6,451 nt of DNA from an uncultured Saprospiraceae bacterium (GTDB lineage: Bacteria; Bacteroidota; Bacteroidia; Chitinophagales; Saprospiraceae): the NCBI GenBank assembly GCA_937959095.1, contig CALGLY010000308.1, positions 1 through 6,451 of the forward strand. The letters run 5' to 3'. Below, piece after piece: positions 1-5,135 of the stretch; position 1 is the first letter of the stretch; each line of letters opens with the position of its first letter. Under the pieces are notes generated by a model. The model did no database searches and was not told the DNA's origin. It worked only from the letters and a program-made list of their open reading frames with translations. The position numbers were made by a program, and so were the translations under genes.

Positions 1-449
1 TTGAGTTGACTCAACGCTTGGTGATAATCGAATTGAAATGTAACTGTAGATAAATCCTCATAGACCTGTAATTCATCTAAAACAAGATTTCCTCGAATTG
101 TAAAAGGAATATTTACTATTGAAGTGCTTGTATTAAAGCCAATATTTGTATATAAATTTGAAGAATAATTAGCCTGTAACGTACTATCTCCTCTTGACAA
201 ATAATTATCAATATATACAGATGTTTTTATTGGATGTATCATCTGTCCATCACCATATTGCTCTATCAAGATATTCAATTCTTTCATCATCAAACTGTCT
301 AAATGTAACTCTATCCCTTGCTCCTGAAGGAAAGCATGTACTTCTTTTGATAATAGACTATCCATACACAACGCATCTATATTGTGTTGTGAAGTAGCTT
401 TGAAAGTTAGTGCTAAGCATATAGATAATATGGTAAATGAAATTTTCAT
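1..449 (-). CDS. Secreted protein of unknown function, N-terminal part (cut by left edge)
   Basis: An open frame starts with ATG at 449-447 and reads leftward for 149 codons without a stop to the edge, so the C-terminus is missing. The N-terminus (MKISFTILSICLALTFKA) is a classic signal peptide: Lys at position 2, a hydrophobic core at about 4-16, then a likely cleavage near ATSQ/HN at residues 19-22. The protein should therefore be exported, either to the periplasm or surface or out of the cell. The mature part is rich in Ser, Thr, Asn and Tyr with alternating beta-like stretches (around VNIPFTIRGNLVLDEL at about 110-130), which suggests a beta-rich extracellular domain. I recognise no family. 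There is no Shine-Dalgarno sequence. Its natural upstream region was interrupted by the insertion sequence 80 bp before the ATG. The signal peptide and the uninterrupted frame make a real gene likely; function is unknown. Confidence 0.72.
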   Translation of the reverse strand, partial: MKISFTILSICLALTFKATSQHNIDALCMDSLLSKEVHAFLQEQGIELHLDSLMMKELNILIEQYGDGQMIHPIKTSVYIDNYLSRGDSTLQANYSSNLYTNIGFNTSTSIVNIPFTIRGNLVLDELQVYEDLSTVTFQFDYHQALSQL

Positions 450-467
450 GCTATTCTTCAAATCAAT

Positions 468-2354
468 TCAAACAAGACACTTGATTGAATTTTTATTTAT
501 TTTTGAAAGAATTATTACTTTAGTAACGAAGAGTCTGCTCCGAAAACTAAGTATAAAAAAAGTTCCTTGACATAACGGAATAAAATATGGTGTATTGAAG
601 TAGGAATTTATTTTCCTAAAAAAGTTGAATGGTTTTAAGTTGTAAGCGCACTGGTTTGCTGGAGAGTGGATGATAGTAGTAAAAGTTCTAAAAAAGAGCT
701 TCCATCGTCCCTTTTGGTTAATTTTGTCGCTAATTCTTCTATAATTGACCCAAATGCAGCGTGTAAAGACCATGTGTCTATGAGCAATAATACCCCGATA
801 TTTACTTTGCTGCCCATTGAGGTGGAAAAACACTTGATGAATAGTGGCTTCCACATTAGGTCGGATATTTTTAATTTCTTTTGGCAAGTTTTTGATTTGC
901 TGCCTTCTGAAATAAGTAAGCACCGCCTTATGTTCGATATATCGGTAAGTTCCATTGGGTTCTTTAATTCGATAACGAGGGGCTTTATTTTTAGTTGTTG
1001 CTCTAGTTTTCGCTTTCTTAGCAATTTGAGTTTGTCCAGTTCTTTTGTCTGTCACTAGGAGTTGTCCTTGTTCATTCCATTGGTAGTCAAAATTGCTTGG
1101 GGTTCCTTGAATAGCAGTCAGATGCCATTGAATGGGCTTATCTTTTTGTTGGATAAAGTGTAGATTTTTTGTGGAGTTGTAAGCTCCGTCGGTTGCCACT
1201 TCATCTGGTAAACTGCCGAGTACTTGCTCGCTTTGATTCAAGGCTTGTTGAAAATATTGATCGTCGCTATATCCAGCATTTTCTATTTGAGCAGCTAGGA
1301 TTAAATTCAATTCTCCTGGAGTGCAGTTTTCTGTGATGTTACTGCTATAACCTTTAATGAATTGCTCTTTTTGTCCGCTTTCCTTGCGTCGAAAAGTCGC
1401 ATCGGCATCATGAGCAGATTGAAGCGTGTTGCCTGCTAAGTTTTTTTTATCTCGCAACTCAATAGAAGATACTCCTTCTGACGCTCCATCATTATCTGAC
1501 TTATCGTGCTGACCCTTATCCTCTTGGTCATCGACTGGTTTGAAGTGATATTGTTCTGAAAATAAGCGATGTAAGAGTTGATAGCTAGGCGAAGCTTTAT
1601 CAGGACTTGTTTGTAATAAGCGATGTATTAACAAGCCTAAACGTTCTAATTCGCTTCGTTTTTCAACAGTAGTTAAGGGATAAGTATGAGCATCGCAAGC
1701 CTTACTACACAAGGCTTTCAAAATCTTCAAATCTGAGGAGCTAAGCCATGAAGTTGTCGAAGATATATCTTTCGGAGGCATATCCTTAGCAAGCGACTTA
1801 TAGAATTGTTGCAATACGCTTATCACGAGTTGTAAGCGCGTACAGTTGGCAATGTTAGAAGCAATGAGTTTACTATCCATACGTACACGCTGACCACTCA
1901 CTTCATATCGAAGTACTTGGTCTTTAGCCAAATTGCTAAAGGTTTGTTCTAGTAAGTCTTCGCCTGTAGCCTCATAATGAGTGCGAACTTTCTTTTTGAA
2001 CTCGTAGTAGGTGCTTGCTACTGGAGGTTCATCCGTTAAGTTGCGTAAACCCAGAGCAAGCAACACTAACAAATTAAACCGACTCTGTTCGAAGAGTTGT
2101 TTATCTGTCCAATTTTCACCTTCTTTCAGTACCATCATCGCTACTAGCTGGCGTATCGGTGCATTACGCCGACCCGTCTTACTTGGATATAGAACCGCAT
2201 AAGGCGATTCGTCTATACGACTCGTGATTCCTGAAAAAAATACATTGTGCCAACTCTTTGCATCATCCAAGTAGCTCCCCTTTTTCAAACCGACTACTTG
2301 ACTCATGCCTGTAAATAAACTCGCTCCTGTGCTGGATAAACTCTTTTTGAACAT
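468..2354 (-). CDS. IS1182-family transposase (DDE type)
   Basis: The enzyme cuts and joins the ends of its own element. I chose the ATG at 2354-2352 (MFKKSLSSTG), giving 628 residues. A TTG 36 bases further upstream is in frame, but it overlaps the promoter and hairpin and is less likely. The N-terminal region, about 1-150, resembles the DUF772-type domain of this family (for example RQLVAMMVLKEGENWTD). Catalytic residues by motif: D160 in RMDSKLIA, D389 in VATDGAYNS and E502 in PNVEATIHQ. HDADATFRRK at 315-324 matches the family's DPDA-R motif, and SKYRGI followed by CIWVNYRRI at 533-541 is the usual C-terminal block. A charged, low-complexity linker lies at about 271-300. The frame has no internal stop, but the C-terminus is odd: it runs through the left terminal repeat and ends in host DNA at 468, adding about 32 residues compared with a stop at codon 597. 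It ends 18 bases before the neighbouring start codon. Confidence 0.9.
   Translation of the reverse strand: MFKKSLSSTGASLFTGMSQVVGLKKGSYLDDAKSWHNVFFSGITSRIDESPYAVLYPSKTGRRNAPIRQLVAMMVLKEGENWTDKQLFEQSRFNLLVLLALGLRNLTDEPPVASTYYEFKKKVRTHYEATGEDLLEQTFSNLAKDQVLRYEVSGQRVRMDSKLIASNIANCTRLQLVISVLQQFYKSLAKDMPPKDISSTTSWLSSSDLKILKALCSKACDAHTYPLTTVEKRSELERLGLLIHRLLQTSPDKASPSYQLLHRLFSEQYHFKPVDDQEDKGQHDKSDNDGASEGVSSIELRDKKNLAGNTLQSAHDADATFRRKESGQKEQFIKGYSSNITENCTPGELNLILAAQIENAGYSDDQYFQQALNQSEQVLGSLPDEVATDGAYNSTKNLHFIQQKDKPIQWHLTAIQGTPSNFDYQWNEQGQLLVTDKRTGQTQIAKKAKTRATTKNKAPRYRIKEPNGTYRYIEHKAVLTYFRRQQIKNLPKEIKNIRPNVEATIHQVFFHLNGQQSKYRGIIAHRHMVFTRCIWVNYRRISDKINQKGRWKLFFRTFTTIIHSPANQCAYNLKPFNFFRKINSYFNTPYFIPLCQGTFFILSFRSRLFVTKVIILSKINKNSIKCLV
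531..586 (+). repeat. Left terminal inverted repeat of the IS1182-family element
   Basis: These 56 bases match the reverse complement of 2391-2446 without gaps, with five mismatches: four clustered at 554-557 and one at 566. The outer 23 bases and the stretch from 567 to 586 are identical. The mismatch at 566 matters because it decides whether the transposase frame stops here; the right repeat would give TGA in that register and the left gives GGA. Confidence 0.93.
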
Positions 2355-2378
2355 AAAAAAAGATGCTTTTTTGCATCT
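2355..2378 (-). terminator. Terminator-like hairpin directly before the transposase ATG
   Basis: On the minus strand AGATGC, a loop of six A, GCATCT and six T run directly into the ATG at 2354. The 6-bp perfect stem followed by a U-run has the form of an intrinsic terminator or of a start-blocking hairpin. The proposed promoter would start transcripts at about 2375, inside the 5' arm. The full hairpin would then form only in transcripts entering from outside the element. That arrangement is known to protect other insertion sequences (IS10, IS50) from read-through activation. The structure is seen; the role is inferred. Confidence 0.55.
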
Positions 2379-2381
2379 ACT

Positions 2382-2410
2382 AAAATACAAATTTTATTCC
2401 GTTATGTCAA
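2382..2410 (-). promoter_or_regulatory. Likely transposase promoter within the right terminal repeat
   Basis: On the minus strand there is TTGACA (2410-2405), a 17-base spacer, then TATTTT (2387-2382). This is a good match to the general -35/-10 pattern, and transcription would start near 2375. Bacteroidota sigma factors usually prefer TTTG and TAnnTTTG boxes; only an approximate AAAATTTG is present here, so the promoter class is uncertain. Promoters in the end of an element upstream of its transposase are common. Confidence 0.5.
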
Positions 2411-2446
2411 TGAACTTTTAACGTACTTAGTTTTCGGAGCAGACTC
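2391..2446 (-). repeat. Right terminal inverted repeat of the IS1182-family element
   Basis: Reverse complement of 531-586 with five mismatches in 56 bases. This end lies upstream of the transposase and contains the TTGACA box (2405-2410, minus strand) of the likely transposase promoter. The outer end at 2446 is followed directly by AACG, the proposed target duplication. Confidence 0.93.
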
Positions 2447-2484
2447 AACGGTCAAATAATAACTTCCCGATTTCGACCGTTACT
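2447..2484. repeat. Remaining half of a target inverted repeat split by the element
   Basis: AACGGTC (2447-2453) faces GACCGTT (2475-2481) across 21 bases. Joining the left flank AGTAACG (522-528) to 2451 onward, after removing the element and one AACG, restores a perfect 10-bp inverted repeat: AGTAACGGTC and GACCGTTACT (2475-2484). The element therefore seems to have inserted in one arm of a stem-loop or operator. Neither strand shows a T-run after the stem, so a terminator is not obvious. Confidence 0.6.
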
Positions 2485-2591
2485 TAACATAGGCAGAACT
2501 AGCCCTAGCTTAATACTATAAAGCAAAACTAGAATTAGATTCAATTCACTACAAAAGTAGTTGACAAAATAGCCCTCACTTAGTAATAAAG

Positions 2592-2776
2592 AATCCACCT
2601 TCTTAGAAGGTGGTATTGAGCTTGTCTCCATAGGGAGCTAACAAATTTGACGTGTTCTAAACAGCTTCTCTGCCAAAGTGATGCATAAATTATTACAGGC
2701 AAAGCCGACAGAGCATAACCACTACCCAAGGAGGTGGTTTATCAAGATTCAAATCAATTACCACTAAAAGGTAGTA
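2592..2776 (-). other. Cluster of hairpins, possible IS200/IS605-type end or structured RNA
   Basis: No coding frame holds here, but several hairpins do. CCACCTTC/GAAGGTGG has a 3-base loop (2595-2613). CTCC/GGAG is at 2626-2637. A nested pair combines CTCTG/CAGAG (2668-2713) and TGCC/GGCA (2671-2701). AACCAC/GTGGTT is at 2717-2739. A weaker ACTAC/GTGGT stem (2775-2760, read on the minus strand) pairs fully only there, through a G-U pair. On the minus strand three of the stems begin with variants of ACCACCTT. Strong subterminal hairpins with adjoining structured RNA, read in the minus direction, recall the right end of IS200/IS605 elements and their guide-like RNAs. No TnpA or TnpB coding remnant is visible, so it would be a relic or a non-autonomous element. 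An unrelated small RNA is the alternative. Confidence 0.35.
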
Positions 2777-2886
2777 TAATTTTTATGTAAAAATGTAATC
2801 AGAATGGGTTGACAATGTTTTTTAGTTTTCAGTATTTAGAATTAAAAATATCTTCTGGCAGAATAAATTTTGAACTTTTTAGTGTC

Positions 2887-2909
2887 TTTTAAGATATTTC
2901 ATCTTAAAA
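2887..2909. repeat. Small perfect inverted repeat (TTTTAAGAT / ATCTTAAAA)
   Basis: Two 9-base arms flank the 5-base loop ATTTC. The stem is almost all A-T and has no adjoining gene end, so it could be a weak terminator, a protein site or chance in AT-rich DNA. Confidence 0.4.
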
Positions 2910-3166
2910 TTGATTTTGTGCTTTACATTACAAATGTATAAAAAAATAATGCTTTTTTGATAAAATTATATTTTTTAACATATTTTTCTTGACATAAATC
3001 GAAATTCTACTATAAGTTTATTTCAACCGAATATATGATTTATTTTTTTATCATTTTCCCTATAAAGTTACAGTATTCACTTACCCTGCAATATTAAAAC
3101 TCAGTAAAGTTGACTATTTTTATACTCAGATTCAACTCACCTTTTTATAAAAATTCGGATTTTGTT

Positions 3167-3180
3167 ACTTGAATTCAAGT
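3167..3180. promoter_or_regulatory. 14-bp perfect palindrome, possible protein-binding site
   Basis: ACTTGAATTCAAGT reads the same on both strands with no spacer. It is overlapped by a direct repeat of GTTACT (3164-3169 and 3179-3184). Such a compact dyad suits a dimeric regulator, but no gene starts close by; the nearest is 494 bases to the right. Confidence 0.3.
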
Positions 3181-3487
3181 TACTAAAATATTTTTTTTCA
3201 AACAAAAAGAACTAAAGGGGACAACGTTATAAGATGACACACTAAATAGTGATTTTTTTCTTAGGCAAGGCACTTTTTCTATAACATCCTTTTGACTGGC
3301 AAAGAAAAATAACGAAGTATAAGGAAAAAATCGCCTCAGATTAATAGACATTCCAAGTGTAGATTGGTATAAGACTCAAGCGTTAAGTGTAGCATAGATA
3401 ATCTTAGGCTTCGGATTTTTGAAACACAAAAAATGAAGGTATTGCAAACCTTAGAAATCAAATGAAGACAAACACAACCTTTGATTT

Positions 3488-3549
3488 TAAGTAGTGAAAG
3501 AAAAATAAGATAACAATTAGTTGTCATCTTATTTTTCTCTCACTACTTA
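3488..3549. repeat. Long hairpin: 29-bp arms, 4-base loop
   Basis: Arms 3488-3516 and 3521-3549 are inverted copies around the loop TTAG, with only two mismatches (3498/3539 and 3512/3525). Both are A-C in plus-strand RNA but G-U in minus-strand RNA, so a leftward transcript would pair along the whole stem. No terminal T-run follows on either strand. Candidates are a very short palindromic mobile repeat, a processing or termination structure, or part of a leader RNA for the dehydrogenase gene downstream. Confidence 0.75.
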
Positions 3550-3563
3550 TATCCGTTTTATTC

Positions 3564-3597
3564 AATCCGAAGTTCGCCAAGGACTTCGGATTTTTTT
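3564..3597 (+). terminator. Rightward intrinsic terminator
   Basis: A perfect 10-bp stem AATCCGAAGT / ACTTCGGATT (3564-3573 and 3583-3592) has a 9-base loop and ends in a run of seven T (3591-3597). It points toward the dehydrogenase gene, 76 bases upstream of its ATG, yet no gene precedes it on this strand. It may end an unseen small RNA, insulate the downstream promoter, or act as an attenuator: the strand CTTCGGATT at 3409-3417 could pair with the terminator's 5' arm instead. Confidence 0.75.
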
Positions 3598-3625
3598 GTT
3601 GGTTTTGATATAATTTCTTACCTTG
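3595..3625 (+). promoter_or_regulatory. Possible Bacteroidota-type promoter of the dehydrogenase gene
   Basis: TTTG (3595-3598), 20 bases, then TACCTTG (3619-3625) resembles the TTTG and TAnnTTTG boxes of Bacteroidota promoters, although the second box is one T short. A TATAAT at 3609-3614 is an alternative. The palindromic operator begins at 3626, immediately after, so a bound repressor would cover the start site. Confidence 0.35.
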
Positions 3626-3640
3626 CCTAACAGTGTTAGG
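3626..3640 (+). promoter_or_regulatory. Operator-like palindrome, copy 1
   Basis: CCTAACAGTGTTAGG is a perfect 7+1+7 dyad, 33 bases before the dehydrogenase ATG and directly after the proposed promoter. Fourteen of its bases recur exactly before the acyl-CoA dehydrogenase gene (5136-5149). Size and symmetry fit a dimeric TetR-type repressor; many of these control fatty-acid oxidation genes. The repressor's identity is inferred. Confidence 0.7.
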
Positions 3641-3673
3641 TTAAACACGATTAAAAAAAATCATAGCAATAAT

Positions 3674-4411
3674 ATGGGACGTTTAGAAGGTCAAGTAGCA
3701 ATTATAACAGGCGGTGCGCGTGGCATAGGTGCAGGCGTGTGCAAAGTGTTTTGTGAGGAAGGAGCAACTGTCGCGCTTTGGGATGTGCTAGATGGCAAAG
3801 CAACAGCCGAAGAAATTCGAGCTACTGGCGGCAAGATTTTCTTTCAAAAAGTAGATGTTACCAACAAAGAAGAAATCCAAAAAGCGGTAGATTACATCAA
3901 AGAACAACATGGCAGAATAGATATACTCATCAATAATGCTGGAATTATTCGGGATCGTTCCTTCACCAAAATGAGCGACGACGAATGGAACGCGGTAATA
4001 AATGTGAATCTGAACGGACTCTATCATGTGACTAAAGCAGTAGTGCCACAAATGAAAGAAGCAGGCTACGGGCGCATCGTTTCCGCTTCTTCTATCAATG
4101 CACTTTTGGGCGCATTCGGGCAGACTAATTATGCAGCAACTAAGGCGGCTATCATTGGTTTTACGAAATCCTTAGCCCGTGAAGTCGGCAAAAACGGCGT
4201 CACTGTAAATGCTGTAGCACCAGGTTTTATAAAGACCGCCATGACCGATTCTATGCCTGAAACAGTCATTAAAGCAGGGATTCAGCAAATCCCAGTTCGT
4301 CGTATCGGCACACCTGAAGATATTGCTTATGCCTATTTATACCTCGCTTCCAAAGAGGCGGGCTTTGTGAATGGCGAATTGCTAAATGTAAATGGCGGCA
4401 TTATTTCATAG
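3674..4411 (+). CDS. FabG-like short-chain dehydrogenase, probably 3-hydroxyacyl-CoA dehydrogenase
   Basis: This is a 245-residue classical short-chain dehydrogenase, of usual length. It interconverts 3-hydroxyacyl and 3-ketoacyl thioesters in the cytoplasm. Visible landmarks: the Rossmann glycine motif TGGARGIG (12-19), D61-V62, NNAG (87-90), catalytic N112, S140, Y153 and K157 (YAATK), and PGFIKTAMT (183-191). An Asp at the end of the second strand (D37 in ALWDVLD) points to NAD(H) rather than NADP(H), favouring an oxidative, catabolic role over fatty-acid synthesis. I chose the ATG at 3674 because homology begins there; an in-frame TTG at 3623 would translate through the operator. The A-rich leader lacks a Shine-Dalgarno sequence. 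It is followed after 114 bases by the MaoC-like gene, which supplies its likely substrate. Family annotation as 3-oxoacyl-ACP reductase (FabG) is the main alternative. Confidence 0.93.
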   Translation: MGRLEGQVAIITGGARGIGAGVCKVFCEEGATVALWDVLDGKATAEEIRATGGKIFFQKVDVTNKEEIQKAVDYIKEQHGRIDILINNAGIIRDRSFTKMSDDEWNAVINVNLNGLYHVTKAVVPQMKEAGYGRIVSASSINALLGAFGQTNYAATKAAIIGFTKSLAREVGKNGVTVNAVAPGFIKTAMTDSMPETVIKAGIQQIPVRRIGTPEDIAYAYLYLASKEAGFVNGELLNVNGGIIS

Positions 4412-4428
4412 TAAGTACTTAGTATCGC

Positions 4429-4477
4429 CTGTCTGAAAGTTTATAATTTTATTGAATCTCTCTTTGTCGGCAGACAG
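4429..4477. repeat. Intercistronic inverted repeat CTGTCTG / CAGACAG
   Basis: Two perfect 7-base arms (4429-4435 and 4471-4477) are separated by 35 bases between the dehydrogenase and MaoC-like genes. The long AT-rich loop makes a weak structure. It could bring the octamer repeat that follows close to the end of the first gene, or mark the edge of a small inserted repeat. Confidence 0.35.
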
Positions 4478-4500
4478 ACGCAGAGGCGCGGAGACGCAGA
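4477..4500 (+). repeat. Three tandem 8-bp units (GACGCAGA-like)
   Basis: The units are GACGCAGA, GGCGCGGA and GACGCAGA, followed by GA. This purine-biased, GC-rich block stands out from the AT-rich intergenic DNA and lies 25 bases before the MaoC-like ATG. Similar CGCAGAG-type blocks recur in intergenic regions of some bacteria, as far as I recall; the function is unknown. Confidence 0.55.
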
Positions 4501-4525
4501 GAAATATTACAAAAACGCTAAGACA

Positions 4526-5044
4526 ATGACAGATCAAGCATACAATACGGTAATTCCACATCTAGTCGATTTCAAGGATTATGTAGGGAAAGAATTGGGA
4601 CTTACCGAATGGATAGAAATCACGCAGGAACGCATTGATTTATTCGCAAAAGCGACCGAAGATTATCAATGGATTCATGTCAATCCAGAAATGTCGGCGC
4701 AATATTCTCCTTATAAGAAGACGGTAGCACACGGTTTTTTGGTGCTGTCTTTAGCTTCCAAATTCACCTACGAAGCCTACCAAATCGGAGATATTACGAT
4801 GGGTGTAAATTATGGTTTGGATAAAGTTCGTTTTCCGAATGCTACGCCTGTAGATGCATTGTTACGTGGACGTGTTTCTTTGATGGAGTGTAAAGATATT
4901 CCAAATGGATGCCGCTTCAAAGTAAAGGTAGCATTTGAGCTAAAGGGCGAAGAAAAGCCTGCTTGCGTGGCAGAATTTTTAGCCCAAGTCTATGCCGATC
5001 CGAATATTAAGTCAGGGGGTGTAGCGGCTACGAGGGCGAAATAG
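4526..5044 (+). CDS. MaoC/NodN-like enoyl-CoA hydratase
   Basis: The 172-residue single hot-dog-fold protein has the usual length for NodN-type MaoC dehydratases. The family adds water to trans-2-enoyl-CoA, giving (R)-3-hydroxyacyl-CoA, in the cytoplasm. The hydratase motif is ATEDYQWIHVNPE at 43-55 with the catalytic pair D46 and H51 at the standard spacing. It is followed by VAHGFLVLSL (67-76), the helix that lies over the active site, and NYGLDKVRFP at about 94-103, a strong NodN-type signature. The C-terminal tail after about 160 is polar and probably disordered. The start ATG at 4526 has an A-rich upstream region (AAAAACGCTAAGACA) without Shine-Dalgarno. The gene lies 114 bases after the dehydrogenase, with no clear promoter between, so the two are probably co-transcribed. 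The exact substrate chain length cannot be read from sequence. Confidence 0.93.
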   Translation: MTDQAYNTVIPHLVDFKDYVGKELGLTEWIEITQERIDLFAKATEDYQWIHVNPEMSAQYSPYKKTVAHGFLVLSLASKFTYEAYQIGDITMGVNYGLDKVRFPNATPVDALLRGRVSLMECKDIPNGCRFKVKVAFELKGEEKPACVAEFLAQVYADPNIKSGGVAATRAK

Positions 5045-5075
5045 TGTTGCAATGCACTAAAGATACAATGCGACA
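5045..5075 (+). repeat. Stem-loop just after the MaoC-like stop codon
   Basis: TGTTGCAATG (5045-5054) pairs with CAATGCGACA (5066-5075) through nine of ten positions including one G-U pair, with an 11-base loop. It begins at the base after the TAG. There is no T-run, so it may stabilise the end of the two-gene message rather than terminate it. Confidence 0.4.
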
Positions 5076-5135
5076 ATGAATGAAAATATTATAGCATTCT
5101 ATCATTAACTCATTACAGCATTAATTCCTCTCTCT

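Larger units (their letters stand above)
529..2446 (-). mobile_element. IS1182-family insertion sequence, complete
   Basis: The element is bounded by near-perfect 56-bp inverted repeats that both begin GAGTCTGCTCCGAAAAC reading inward (left from 531, right from 2446). It carries a single transposase gene on the minus strand filling nearly its whole length. About 1.9 kb is normal for IS1182-family elements, which have one DDE transposase. The exact left edge is uncertain: taking it as 529 leaves AACG as a 4-bp direct repeat on both sides (525-528 and 2447-2450). If only the inverted repeats count, the edge is 531. The transposase frame is intact, so the copy may be recent or active, although its stop codon lies outside the element. 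Confidence 0.88.
2785..3230. other. AT-rich non-coding stretch
   Basis: I see no frame with protein-like composition on either strand, and no tRNA. The stretch is dominated by A/T runs. It contains a 9-bp stem-loop at 2887-2909, an all-AT palindrome at 3142-3153 and a 14-bp palindrome at 3167-3180. Two rightward TTGACA boxes (2809 and 2989) have AT-rich hexamers 16-18 bases downstream. Low GC content alone explains many of these, so I assign no function. Confidence 0.6.

Noticed and set aside
194..570. Two short plus-strand frames over the left region
   Set aside because: They lie opposite the secreted-protein gene, whose signal peptide and long open frame are more convincing, and the second runs into the element boundary.
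635..1024. Open frame of 129 codons inside the transposase, same strand, other frame
   Set aside because: It overlaps the transposase entirely and lacks any recognisable motif, while the transposase frame carries D389/E502-type catalytic motifs through the same DNA.
666..1058. 130-codon plus-strand frame opposite the transposase
   Set aside because: Antisense to a clear transposase, with no homology-like features; a by-product of the coding bias of the real gene.
638..1840. AGTTGTAAGCGC occurring twice in the element (about 638 and 1829), with a partial third copy near 1171
   Set aside because: The copies fall in different frames of the transposase, without regular spacing; a chance 12-mer repeat in 2 kb is not surprising.
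2352..2390. Upstream TTG start for the transposase
   Set aside because: It would lie before the predicted transcription start and be translated through the hairpin; the ATG at 2354 fits the family start better.
3142..3153. TTTTTATAAAAA palindrome
   Set aside because: Entirely A/T in strongly AT-rich DNA, so expected by chance.
3336..3527. 63-codon minus-strand frame, Cys- and Leu-rich
   Set aside because: It begins within the loop-proximal arm of the long hairpin and has no leader or family resemblance. An unknown small hydrophobic peptide cannot be excluded, but support is too weak to call.
3623..3673. Upstream TTG start for the FabG-like dehydrogenase
   Set aside because: The extra 17 residues are not dehydrogenase-like and cover the operator palindrome; the ATG at 3674 starts right before the first strand of the Rossmann fold.
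2447..3673. CRISPR array, tRNA or retron-like RNA in the non-coding stretch
   Set aside because: No regularly spaced repeats, no cloverleaf-like sequence and no reverse transcriptase gene nearby; the hairpins are individual and not periodic.
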